Shown: positions 28,243 through 37,166, numbered from the stretch's first letter. The stretch is 64,000 bases of DNA from Teredinibacter purpureus (GCF_014217335.1 NZ_CP060092.1:4178501-4242500), one strand, 5' to 3'. Translations and numbers: made by a program. The notes: generated from the sequence alone by a model not told the origin.

Positions 28243-30213
28243 ATGCTCGACAAAGATATTCTTTCCCAACTATCTCAATTAAAAACCGATATTCAATCGT
28301 CTAAAGAATACGCCGAAGGCGCTGTTGCGGGCTCAAATGGCCGCTTCGGGTTTGTTCGGCTGGACGATGGACGAGACGCATTCCTCTCGCCTGAGAAAAT
28401 GCTGCATGTTATCCCTGGCGACAGGGTTAAAGTCAGCTTAACTCAGAACGCCAAAGGCCAACTAGAGGCAACACTGGAATCGTTAATTGAGCAATCGTTA
28501 CGGCGATTTCTCGGTCAATACAAGGGTTCAAAGAAAGGCCATTTCGTTGTGCCATTGGGCGAAACACCCGGCCTAAAATCCAGCCCGATTAACCGATGGA
28601 TTTTTCTCCCGCCAAAAGCCCGTGGCCGATGTAAAGATGGCGATCTCGTCGTCGCACGCCTTGTTCAGCATCCTTATAAAGATGGCAAAGCTTCAGCTAA
28701 AATACTAGACCGCATTGGCCAAGACGACGACGCCTATATAGAGCGTCAGTTTGTCTCGGCAAAATACGATCTTGCGCCACGCTTCAACGAATCTGCACAA
28801 AAGCAAAGCAAGTCCATTGAGCAACAATTTGCACAGCAGGAGTGGGGCGAACAACGAGTCAACTTAACCGACCGCCCCTTCGTCACTATAGACTCAGCCT
28901 CAACAAGAGATATGGATGATGCACTTGCTCTCGAAAAAATCGAGATGGATGGCGCTACGCAATACCAACTCAGTGTTGCTATTGCCGACCCAGCGAGTTT
29001 TATCGATCAAAATTCTGCACTAGCACACAGCTGCCAAACCAGCGCTCAAAGCCTTTACTTACTAGGTGGTGGTATCAGCATGCTGCCAGAAGCTCTAGCC
29101 AATGACTGCTTCTCGCTAAAAGAAAACGAACAAAGGCCCGCTCTCGTCTGTAACCAAACTTACAACGATCAAGGCGAGCTTCTCGAGTACAGCTTCCAAA
29201 AAGCGCTCATCACCTCCCAACATAAGTTGAGTTATAAAGGTGTTACAGCCTTACTCAACAAAGATGAAGACGCAGAACTGGCAACGCTTCCCGATAACAT
29301 TCAACAAATGTTACACAGTTTAGGCGAACTCTCTGAGCGCCGTACCGCGTACCGAAAACGCGAATACCTTGTCGGCGACGATCAGCTTGAATACGACATA
29401 CACCTTTCAACTAAAGGTAAAATCGACGCTATATCGCCAAGATCACGCACCAAAGCCCACAGAATAGTCGAAGAAGCCATGCTCGCGACCAATCTTTGCG
29501 CAGGCGAATTACTGCAACAAAAAAATGAAGGCCTATTCACTACTCACTGCGGCTTTCGTGCAGACCGCATTGGTGAAGTTAAGGCGTTATTAAAAGAAGA
29601 AGAAATTGAACATGATGACCTTCTCACAGAAGCGGGATACCTAAACGTCATCCAGAAAATTTCGCGCTCAGAGAAATCACACCTCGTATCACCTTTGCGT
29701 CGCATGATGCCCAGCAGTGAACTTAGCCTGGAATATGGCCCTCACATGGGTATGGGCATACCGCATTACGCCACAATCACCTCCCCCATACGCCGTTTTG
29801 CAGACTTATATAATCATTGGGCGCTCAATCAAGCGCTTACGGGGTATGCACTTAAACCTCTCAAAAATGAGCAGCTCGATGCAGTAAAAGATGCGCTTAT
29901 ACGCGGCCGACAAGCCGACAGAGAGCTATTCCAATGGTTAATGTGCCAATACACCCAAAGCCTCGTTGGGCAAACAGGTAAAGCTAAAATACGCATCGTA
30001 ACCCAACAGGGTTTCGGCGCGCGCCTTATCGATAGCGGAATAGACGGGTTTATTTTGTTTACCAAAAAACAACCTAAAGTCTTCGACGCAAAACGAATGA
30101 CAATTACGGTCAATGAGATCACTTACCAGCTAGAACAGGAAGTTGATATTAAAATTGAAAGTGTCGATATGGATAAGCGCCGTATTGCTTTCAGCGTAAT
30201 TACCGACGTATAA
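28243..30213 (+). CDS. rnb: Exoribonuclease II
   Basis: This 656-residue RNB-family 3'-5' exoribonuclease is close to E. coli RNase II (644). It has an N-terminal cold-shock-like domain (FGFVRLDDGRDAFLS), then an RNB domain with catalytic Asp217, Asp223, Asp225 and Asp226 in DSASTRDMDDA. A C-terminal S1 domain ends the protein. The ATG at 28243 has AAGGA about 10 bases upstream. It degrades unstructured mRNA in the cytoplasm. Confidence 0.93.
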   Translation: MLDKDILSQLSQLKTDIQSSKEYAEGAVAGSNGRFGFVRLDDGRDAFLSPEKMLHVIPGDRVKVSLTQNAKGQLEATLESLIEQSLRRFLGQYKGSKKGHFVVPLGETPGLKSSPINRWIFLPPKARGRCKDGDLVVARLVQHPYKDGKASAKILDRIGQDDDAYIERQFVSAKYDLAPRFNESAQKQSKSIEQQFAQQEWGEQRVNLTDRPFVTIDSASTRDMDDALALEKIEMDGATQYQLSVAIADPASFIDQNSALAHSCQTSAQSLYLLGGGISMLPEALANDCFSLKENEQRPALVCNQTYNDQGELLEYSFQKALITSQHKLSYKGVTALLNKDEDAELATLPDNIQQMLHSLGELSERRTAYRKREYLVGDDQLEYDIHLSTKGKIDAISPRSRTKAHRIVEEAMLATNLCAGELLQQKNEGLFTTHCGFRADRIGEVKALLKEEEIEHDDLLTEAGYLNVIQKISRSEKSHLVSPLRRMMPSSELSLEYGPHMGMGIPHYATITSPIRRFADLYNHWALNQALTGYALKPLKNEQLDAVKDALIRGRQADRELFQWLMCQYTQSLVGQTGKAKIRIVTQQGFGARLIDSGIDGFILFTKKQPKVFDAKRMTITVNEITYQLEQEVDIKIESVDMDKRRIAFSVITDV

Positions 30214-30237
30214 AAATTTAAGCCTGCTTAAAAACGC

Positions 30238-30267
30238 AATAGGGCCTCATTGGGCCCTATTTTTTTA
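30238..30267 (+). terminator. Intrinsic terminator after rnb
   Basis: AATAGGGCC pairs with GGCCCTATT across a six-base loop, followed by a run of T's. It starts 25 bases after the rnb stop and is a textbook rho-independent terminator. Confidence 0.9.
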
Positions 30268-30415
30268 TATGTGCCGCCATCACCAAAAAACCTACAAAAA
30301 CACCCTCTCTATTGTGAGAGTAATAAGCCCGTCACTTAGCCCTCCAACTGAAAACCAAACACCATTCCCTGATATCTCGCATCGGCTAACCCCCTTTACT
30401 GAGGGAAACCGTACC

Positions 30416-30431
30416 ATTCTTGTACAAGAAT
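30416..30431. repeat. 16-bp perfect palindrome
   Basis: ATTCTTGTACAAGAAT is a perfect palindrome in the gap between the rnb terminator and the Sco gene end. It is the only structured element I see between 30268 and 30515. It may be a regulator site or chance. Confidence 0.4.
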
Positions 30432-30515
30432 TCGAGATGGAAAACCAATACACATTACGCGGTATCACCAACTTATTTTGCCATTAATTGAACGGTATTT
30501 AACAACTCTCGTTTT

Positions 30516-31085
30516 TTATTGTGAAACAGATTTAATCCGAGCGGCGAGATTTTTAGCTATCACTGACGCAGATGTGCCGTACGCATACTGCTCCACAATA
30601 GCCCCGGAAGGATCTAACAAGTAAGTTGATGATGAATGGCTGATTTCGTAATCCTGTGACTGCCGAGATGGCAACTTTGTTACTAGCACTTTAAATTCAT
30701 AGTTGGCTTTTTTAATGTCATCAGCCGAGCCATAAAGCGCTGTCATCGCAGGGTGAAACGCCTCTGCAAACACTTTCAAAGCTGCAGCATCAGCCCTCTG
30801 GCTATCCACCGAAACAAATACCGGCACTACCTGCTTTTCGGCAATTTGGCCCAACATGTTTAATGCTTGGGCCATCGCCGACAAGCTAACGGGGCAAGTA
30901 TGCTGACAATGCCGGTAGCCGAAAAACACAAGATGAAACTTCCCAATAAAAGCTGCTTCAGTAACATTAGCTCCGCCGGTATTCAGCAAAGAGAAAACAG
31001 GCGATTTAGCCAATGGCGAAGGGCTCCACAACACCACCGTTAGTAACAATAAAAGACAGCCAGCGGGCGAACAATTGATTCGCAT
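30516..31085 (-). CDS. SCO1/SenC-family copper chaperone
   Basis: This thioredoxin-fold copper protein of about 189 residues has an N-terminal signal segment (about 1-26). The copper ligands are Cys60 and Cys64 in CQHTC and the distant His150. SCO proteins deliver copper or reduce thiols for copper enzymes such as cytochrome oxidase; Streptomyces Sco also serves the copper-radical oxidase GlxA. The ATG at 31085 has GAGG 8 bases upstream; the longer frame to 31142 lacks support. It lies 88 bases downstream of a copper-radical oxidase gene on the same strand, with a terminator-like hairpin between them. The client is inferred from that neighbour. Confidence 0.85.
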   Translation of the reverse strand: MRINCSPAGCLLLLLTVVLWSPSPLAKSPVFSLLNTGGANVTEAAFIGKFHLVFFGYRHCQHTCPVSLSAMAQALNMLGQIAEKQVVPVFVSVDSQRADAAALKVFAEAFHPAMTALYGSADDIKKANYEFKVLVTKLPSRQSQDYEISHSSSTYLLDPSGAIVEQYAYGTSASVIAKNLAARIKSVSQ

Positions 31086-31110
31086 ATAAAAACCTCGTAA
31101 ATAGCCTTTA

Positions 31111-31137
31111 TAAAAATGGCGGTATAACGCCCGCCAT
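31111..31137 (-). terminator. Terminator-like hairpin between oxidase and Sco genes
   Basis: On the minus strand ATGGCGG pairs with CCGCCAT across an eight-base loop, followed directly by TTTTTA. It would reduce, but perhaps not stop, transcription into the Sco gene. Confidence 0.5.
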
Positions 31138-31173
31138 CTCACCTTAAATACCGCATTTTTTATGCAGGCAGGA

Positions 31174-33453
31174 TTACAAATTACTTTTAAAATAATGGTC
31201 GTAAGGATTTCCCGAATATTGAGTATTTAAAGCCGCATCATTCTGATCAACATCCTGCAAATAACAGATTTGCTCATTACGATTAAAATCAACACTCTTG
31301 CACCATGATAATGGCGAGCAAAGCGCCTGGCATTCTGCCAAAGGCGTGTCATAGTGCGTTTCAATGTTATGCCCCGGAATGCCCGCATTCGCAATTTCCG
31401 CCCAACCATACATAGACGCTAATCGTGGCTCATAAAAATAATGGTCATAGGGGTCGCCAGCGTAGTCTCGCTTTAACTCATCAACATCTTCTTCTGCTAC
31501 AGGCTGCAGGAAACACACTTCAGTATCCCGTTCAAAATCGATACTTTTACACCACCCGCGATCTATACATGCCGATTGGCACGACGGTAAATCAGTATTC
31601 GCCATTATTTCCTGATTGTGCCCTGAAATACCCGCATTAAGGGCAACACCAAAACCCTCTGGCGTATGACGAGGCATATAAGAAAAGTGGTCGTACGGGT
31701 TCCCGCTATAATCATTTTTTAAACTAACATCTTGCTCTGCAACAGGCTGTAAATAACAAACGCCACTATCGCGCGCGAAATCAGCACTCTTACACCATGA
31801 TCTATCGACGCACGCCTGTTTACAGCTCTCTGAATACTGGTCGTACAGTATTTCTTCATTGTAGCCAGGAATTCCCGCATTCTCGGTGATCTCGAATTCC
31901 GCATCGCCATCAATTTTCATAATCGACGCAATGGATGGCACACCGTGTTCATCAAACACAAAGAGCATATAAAAGCCCGGCGTAGCCAAATTTGGGTTAG
32001 ACGGCGCACGAAACGAAATAGTCTGCCCGCTTGCTGTAAAGCTAGGTTTCAGTATTCGCTGTTCGACATTATAAGAATGCGTTACCGAACCCATTTTCAC
32101 TAATGAGATAGCACTCATACTGACCGCATTCTCCACGCCTATACTAATCATCTCACCGTAATCTGCCAGTTCTGGCGCAGTATTGATAACGGGCCGTACG
32201 GCGGCACTACCATCTTCCTGAAATAAATAAGGCGGGCTATACACTTCACCATTATGCTGGATAAACGGCCCACTAAGACCTCCTCCGGCGGTTAACACTC
32301 TTGCGTCGGGTAATAAAATGGCTATTGAATGATAAAGGCGTGCATGGACGGCTGACGCGCCCGAACTCCATTGCCCTGTCTGCGGGTCCCAAATTTCGAC
32401 GGCGTTATAAATAGGGGTTACCAAATCGACCTCGCCCACGTCCTTACCGTGACCGTTTCGCTCGCTACCGCCAGTAGCCAATACTTTGCCATCCGCCAAT
32501 AAGGTTAATGTGAGCCATTTTCGCGCACCGTTAAGCGGTGATGTAGCGGTTACTAAAGGTTGGCGACCATTAAAATCAATAATCACAGCCTCGTTATTTT
32601 TAGCCGATACGTGCAGCGCCTTACCCGGCGCAAACATAACGGTACTGGAATACCATTCGCTATGCTCCAATACACCTACCGATTCGACATAACCCTCTCC
32701 ATCGGGCCAGATATTATACATTTCACCCGCCGTGTAATCCCGGCTAGAGCCTCCGTCTGAAGCCCCGAAACCGAATATTCTGCCATCAGGTGCAACAAAA
32801 TTTCGTGGGTACCAATAATCATAATTTTCAGTATCGATGGCCGTTTTTAAAATATACTCGCCGTCACGCGTGAGTATTTCAGGGTGTGCTTCACCGCCCT
32901 TTCCGCCTTGAATAAAAATATCGCCATTGGGAAGCATGCTAGGCGTCGCATACCAGCGAGGAAGCTGCATACGCGTACCTTCGCTAATATCATAAAGGCC
33001 TTCAGGATCAGAAGAGGGGCGAATAATCGTGGTAGCATCTGTTTCCCGGTTATCGTTTTTATCAACCGGGTTACTGTCACTTTCCGGCGTATAGGTATCC
33101 CCTCCCGCAATTAGCATATCGCCACTATCCGGGAGTAGTATTTGTGCGCTGCAGAATAAATCGGTTGATGTTGTGTTCTCGAGCGTCATATGAGAAAGAT
33201 CGCCCAAATCAAGTGCGGGGTCCCACACATCATATAAGAACTGACCCGTTCGGCCGCGGCCGCCTCTATCAGTTCCGTCAATAACGTCGCCATCAGAACC
33301 GTAAGTAACAACACGACCATCAGGTAGCAATGCCGCGTGAATGGCCACGAAAGGCCAATCACCTACATCAGACCACTGACCATCTACATTATTGGCTTCT
33401 ACAGGCATGGAAAGCAGCGCGGTGAGCACCGCTATTTTATGCATAATATTCAT
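31174..33453 (-). CDS. Secreted copper-radical oxidase (AA5, galactose/glyoxal-oxidase type) with three C-terminal four-cysteine repeats
   Basis: This 759-residue secreted protein has a signal peptide (about 1-20), a kelch-type propeller (about 25-400) and a DUF1929 galactose-oxidase C-terminal domain (about 420-515). All expected metalloradical residues are present: Cys101 (LFCSAQ) and Tyr168 (PRWYAT) for the thioether cofactor, Tyr374-His375 (RLYHS) and His459 (VTHSYN). The Cys-Tyr spacing of 67 resembles glyoxal oxidases more than galactose oxidase. Three tandem repeats of about 82 residues follow (starting near 520, 602 and 685), each with Cys in a C-x3-C-x5-C-x11-C pattern and an NPYDH/DPYDH motif, resembling PAN/apple-type modules. 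It should oxidise an alcohol or aldehyde and make hydrogen peroxide; the substrate is unknown. The ATG has AAGGAAG upstream. Confidence 0.88.
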   Translation of the reverse strand: MNIMHKIAVLTALLSMPVEANNVDGQWSDVGDWPFVAIHAALLPDGRVVTYGSDGDVIDGTDRGGRGRTGQFLYDVWDPALDLGDLSHMTLENTTSTDLFCSAQILLPDSGDMLIAGGDTYTPESDSNPVDKNDNRETDATTIIRPSSDPEGLYDISEGTRMQLPRWYATPSMLPNGDIFIQGGKGGEAHPEILTRDGEYILKTAIDTENYDYWYPRNFVAPDGRIFGFGASDGGSSRDYTAGEMYNIWPDGEGYVESVGVLEHSEWYSSTVMFAPGKALHVSAKNNEAVIIDFNGRQPLVTATSPLNGARKWLTLTLLADGKVLATGGSERNGHGKDVGEVDLVTPIYNAVEIWDPQTGQWSSGASAVHARLYHSIAILLPDARVLTAGGGLSGPFIQHNGEVYSPPYLFQEDGSAAVRPVINTAPELADYGEMISIGVENAVSMSAISLVKMGSVTHSYNVEQRILKPSFTASGQTISFRAPSNPNLATPGFYMLFVFDEHGVPSIASIMKIDGDAEFEITENAGIPGYNEEILYDQYSESCKQACVDRSWCKSADFARDSGVCYLQPVAEQDVSLKNDYSGNPYDHFSYMPRHTPEGFGVALNAGISGHNQEIMANTDLPSCQSACIDRGWCKSIDFERDTEVCFLQPVAEEDVDELKRDYAGDPYDHYFYEPRLASMYGWAEIANAGIPGHNIETHYDTPLAECQALCSPLSWCKSVDFNRNEQICYLQDVDQNDAALNTQYSGNPYDHYFKSNL

Positions 33454-33940
33454 CGATATTCTTCCTTTAAATACAGAGTTTTTCCCTAGACACTAAATTT
33501 TTAACGGAGAGTGAAAAAATAATTTACAACATTACGAAGCATCAATAACGAAAACTTATCACTCTTAAATAACACGCCAATATACAAACAATAGGCGGTC
33601 AATTTAGACTCGTAACGCCACAGGGATAAATCTTTCATTACTGTAGCGTCAATCGAGAGGCCGTGATTATACCGACAAGCGACAAGATATTTCACTCCTC
33701 TACAGCTTTCGATTGCCTCATTTTCTTTTCTACTCTCATTTAAAACAACAACAAACCTTAATGTTCATTTAAGCAGCAATAACATTAACGTTGTGCGTAT
33801 ACATTCGATGAAATACAGAATAAGGAAATAATGTCGACATTATTGCACTATCGAAAGATGCCGTGCTACAACTTCACCGCTTCATGTACCTATACTTTAA
33901 ATAAAAAACATCGCGGCTTCAGAGTAACCGCTCAAACTTT
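33454..33940. other. Intergenic stretch with 18-bp palindrome
   Basis: No supported gene lies in this 487-base AT-rich gap. A perfect 18-bp palindrome, AATAATGTCGACATTATT, lies at 33827-33844. The 64-codon frame at 33501-33695 has no family resemblance and is not called. Confidence 0.5.
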
Positions 33941-34345
33941 TTACCTACACGCCATATTTAACTCGCCGTAATAGGTGGCTTTTAGCTTTTTTGCCACTTC
34001 CATATAATTTAACGTATCTGGCAGACCTAAAGCTTGGTGATAATGTGCACCTCGGTAAAAAGCTGTATCTATCACCATCAGAGCATCATAGCCAAATGAC
34101 CAATAGTTTAGATGATCGGAAAAATCGATGCCGGCCAGCGAAGCAGGAGCGAACAACGCATTAACGTCAACATTGGAATAAAACATATGTTTTTGCCATG
34201 TGGACATTAATTTACGGCTCGCCACACTACTGACAACCCCAATAAAGTTTCCCTTATCAAGATAAAACAATTTAAAAAAATTAGCAGGGTATTACTGCGG
34301 CCCAGCCGCAACAGAATAAAAACCAATCATCTCGAGGGAAATAAA
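33941..34345 (-). pseudogene. Decayed M28-family peptidase, C-terminal remnant
   Basis: The conceptual product matches the C-terminal part of M28 zinc aminopeptidases: GNFIGVV, then APASLAGIDFSDHLNYW (the Asp-His pair of the metal site region) and DTAFYRGAHYH. An in-frame TAA at 34292-34294 breaks it. The same frame upstream still reads SLEMIGFYS and GPQ, which fit the family before the break. Another stop lies at 34376-34378, and no 5' half is recognisable. There is no good start or ribosome-binding site for the 109-codon open piece, so it is called a pseudogene. Confidence 0.75.
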
Positions 34346-34464
34346 AGCAAAAAATAAATGTCGGAACCATAACAACTATAAAAGAACGAAAGAGCTTAAT
34401 ACGAACTAACATTATTAACTCCCACCAAATTCACGACAGAAAAAAACGAACAATATAGTGTTTT

Positions 34465-34920
34465 TTATAACCATCGACTAACCCGATTGCTATAACGAAG
34501 AAAGGCATCACCAAAATTTTTCCTAAGGGCTTGCTCTTCGGGCTTAATCTGATACTCGTTCATATAGACAACAAACCCTACGATACTCAGCAACGAAAAA
34601 GGTGACGCTAAAGCGATGCAAAACGCTATTAAGCACATTGCAAAACCAACATACATTGGATTTCTCGAAAATCGGTAAACACCGAAAACAACCAACGCTG
34701 AAGCCTTCTTAGGGTTTAAAGGATCGACCGTTGTTTTTGATTTTCGAAAAGACCAGACTCCTGCCATACAAAAAACACCTCCTACTAACAAAATAATAGC
34801 CGAGACAATATTTTTAAACCGCCCACCGAACTCTATCGACGGCGTGCACCACGATATAGCCCAAGACAAGCCCAAAAATAGGGCTAGAACAATCACAGGT
34901 GGCACTCTATTTTTCAACAT
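34465..34920 (-). CDS. Isoprenylcysteine carboxyl methyltransferase-like membrane protein
   Basis: This membrane methyltransferase-like protein of about 151 residues is of the ICMT/PEMT type. Four hydrophobic segments are visible. The family motif RFSRNPMYVGF and a C-terminal EEQALRKNFGDAFLRY segment correspond to the SAM- and substrate-binding region. I chose the ATG at 34920, which has AGAGGA 9 bases upstream. The substrate is unknown. Confidence 0.82.
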   Translation of the reverse strand: MLKNRVPPVIVLALFLGLSWAISWCTPSIEFGGRFKNIVSAIILLVGGVFCMAGVWSFRKSKTTVDPLNPKKASALVVFGVYRFSRNPMYVGFAMCLIAFCIALASPFSLLSIVGFVVYMNEYQIKPEEQALRKNFGDAFLRYSNRVSRWL

Positions 34921-35006
34921 GCTCAACATTCCTCTGCCCAAAAAAGATAAAACCAGAAGCGTTACTGTATACGATACACGTTAACTCAGACAGCATAGCC
35001 TTTCAC

Positions 35007-35471
35007 CTACAGTATGATTTCAGTCGTCACTATTGTTTTAACGGAGTTCGCGATAAAACACTGATTATGGGACTGGTGGTGCATTAACTCGATATCCTTT
35101 CTCGTTGGTTGTCTATCGCCGGCGAAACTCACCTTTGGCCGAAGCGTAACCCTTGTCATGGACATTCTTCCCGTATTATCTTCTTCCATAACACCCATTG
35201 CTTTATCGTCATATTGATTCACCACGAATCGTCTCTTGGCTGCAATCGATAAAAAAAATAGCATATGGCAACTGGATAGAGAGGCAACGAAAGCTTCTTC
35301 CGGATCAACATTCTCTGCAACTGATAACGGTAGCGGTACTATATGAGGTGACGACGACGCAGGCACGCAAGCCCCACCATCAAACTCCCACGTATGGCCG
35401 CGACTATACGCATTGTCGATATACCGCTCACTCTCCGCTCTTTTCCACTTAATGTTTGCACAATACTCCAC
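35007..35471 (-). CDS. OsmC/Ohr family protein
   Basis: This 154-residue protein of the OsmC superfamily detoxifies organic hydroperoxides using two cysteines. Both redox cysteines are visible (SLSSCHMLFF and HNQCFIANSV), along with the preceding DPEEAFVAS helix. It is more like the generic OsmC group than Ohr. The ICMT-like gene lies 86 bases downstream on the same strand. Confidence 0.86.
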   Translation of the reverse strand: MEYCANIKWKRAESERYIDNAYSRGHTWEFDGGACVPASSSPHIVPLPLSVAENVDPEEAFVASLSSCHMLFFLSIAAKRRFVVNQYDDKAMGVMEEDNTGRMSMTRVTLRPKVSFAGDRQPTRKDIELMHHQSHNQCFIANSVKTIVTTEIIL

Positions 35472-36160
35472 TACCCCTCTCCCCCGTTTAAAAAAATAAT
35501 TTAGCGCGACGCAGGTCTGTCAAACAGTCGCATACATGAAAACTTATTACCGAAACGGCAACACTCATTCCACCAACAATTTTATTAGACCACGCAGACA
35601 AAACATTAAAACTACATGCATTTTTTAATAACCCACGAGCGGTCGTAAAAAACGCGATCACTGCACTTCGACAATGACAACCAGAGTGATGTAGCGATTA
35701 GTTAAACTCTCTACGACTCTCGCTACGTTTAACGTAAAAAAGCAGACCTATCCCTTCGAATAGAAAGGGTATTAAAGCGCTATTTGCTATTTGCTATTTG
35801 CTATTTGCTATTTGTTTTACTTTCAAAAACTCTAAAAAAATTGCGCACCAAATACTAAACAAAGAATTACGCGTAGCGCCAGAATATATTCCTGTTCTCG
35901 TCCACTGATATAGAGAAACAAGAAGAACAAAGCGTATAAGGTAGGAAAAAGACTTATAAAATTGTACAAGATGCCGCGGTAAAGCATCGTTTTTTTGTAA
36001 TCACAATGCCCAACGGCAATGTTATAGGCGTTGCATCAACCAAGATGCCAGACATGATTGCCAGACAAAAATGAGCCTATACCAATGGATTGAGATACCT
36101 TAAAACGGAAAAAGGTCAACATTTCAAATAAAATGATCCGATCAAAACAGCCTTTTTTAA
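35472..36160. other. Gene-poor gap with tandem repeat and orphan reading-frame fragment
   Basis: No intact gene is supported in this 689-base stretch. It holds a 7-bp tandem array at 35779-35813 and an open frame on the plus strand from 35940 to 36073 that has no start codon until 36006. That fragment reads like protein (for example KTYKIVQDAAVKHRFF) but I do not recognise it. Confidence 0.5.
35779..35813. repeat. Five-copy 7-bp tandem repeat (GCTATTT)n
   Basis: Five perfect copies of GCTATTT stand in a row. It is in the gap between the OsmC and GNAT genes and is not inside a called gene. Heptamer arrays can change length by slippage. Confidence 0.95.
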
Positions 36161-36616
36161 TTACGTTTTGTAGGTATAGCAATACCACTCAACCTTATTC
36201 GTATTGAGTGAATCGTACAGAATTTGAGCGCTGATATTGTCGGGAGCCGTTAGCCATTGCATTCTCACCGCACCATTCTCTTTTGCGTATGCACGGCAAT
36301 GCTCTATCAACGCACGCCCAACACCCTTCCCTCTATGCTCTGGCACTACAAACAAGTCATTCAGCACTGCAACTTTACGGATAATTGTAGAAGTAAAACT
36401 AAAATAGACTGTTGCAAAGCCAACCACTTGACCTGACATACGGCATAGGAATTGGCAGCCAGCAGAATTCGACTCACCAAACTGTGAAAAAAATTCCTCA
36501 TTGTTTTGGTCAGAAACGTTGGTATTGTAAAATTCTTGATACGCCCGAATGAGAGGCAAAACGTCTGCAAGGTTCCTTGCTGATACGGACTCTAGTTTGC
36601 CATCGTTCAATTCCAT
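36161..36616 (-). CDS. GNAT-family N-acetyltransferase
   Basis: This 151-residue GCN5-related acetyltransferase has the acetyl-CoA motif A in LNDLFVVPEHRGKGVGRALI (Arg/Gln-x-x-Gly-x-Gly/Ala form, RGKGVG), followed by the DNISAQILYDSL motif B region. The substrate is unknown. It lies 46 bases after the VOC-protein gene on the same strand. Confidence 0.87.
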   Translation of the reverse strand: MELNDGKLESVSARNLADVLPLIRAYQEFYNTNVSDQNNEEFFSQFGESNSAGCQFLCRMSGQVVGFATVYFSFTSTIIRKVAVLNDLFVVPEHRGKGVGRALIEHCRAYAKENGAVRMQWLTAPDNISAQILYDSLNTNKVEWYCYTYKT

Positions 36617-36662
36617 ACGTCATACCCCCCGGCTGCTCTGCTATAAAGCAAAATAATTCTCA

Positions 36663-37046
36663 TTAATTTTCGTATAGCTCCAAAGGGAGGTTGTCAGGAT
36701 CACTAAAAAAAGTATATTTTTTCCCGGTAAACTCATCAATACGAATATCCTCAACAGACACCCCCTTCTTTCGTAAAGATTCAACAACGTCATTAATGGA
36801 ATCCACACTAAAAGCAATGTGTCGAAGGCCTTGCGCCTCAGGGCGATTCACTCTGAGAGGCGGGTCTGGAAACGAGAACAGCTCCAACTGACTACCGTCA
36901 GGCAGCTTCAGGTCGAGCTTATAGGAACCTTTATCGCGCCGATAATTCTCCGCTATAATCTCCAACCCCAAGACAGAAACGTAAAAGTCTTTCGAAACTT
37001 TATAATCAGAGCAAATTATTGCGGCGTGATGAACCCCATTTAGCAT
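36663..37046 (-). CDS. gloA2: VOC family protein, GloA2/YaeR-like
   Basis: This 127-residue vicinal-oxygen-chelate protein matches the YaeR/GloA2 type. It starts with GVHHAAIICSDY (metal His), has Glu in SQLELFSF, His in LRHIAFSV and Glu near the C-terminus in PLELYEN, giving the four usual metal ligands. It is probably a glyoxalase-like detoxification protein; the substrate is not proven in the family. Confidence 0.82.
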   Translation of the reverse strand: MLNGVHHAAIICSDYKVSKDFYVSVLGLEIIAENYRRDKGSYKLDLKLPDGSQLELFSFPDPPLRVNRPEAQGLRHIAFSVDSINDVVESLRKKGVSVEDIRIDEFTGKKYTFFSDPDNLPLELYEN

Positions 37047-37166
37047 TTATTAATCCTACCCGTTCGAAACTAAAGTTAACAAAAAAAATTTACTCACAAT
37101 CGGCTAAATCAAACGTGGTAAAAATTCTGCCTAGTATCGGGCTAGGGTATTACTGCCATGTAATAC

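Noticed and set aside
30269..30487. 72-codon frame after rnb
   Set aside because: It starts right after the terminator, has no ribosome-binding site and no recognisable family.
33501..33695. 64-codon minus-strand frame in the gap
   Set aside because: There is no start signal, family or neighbour support.
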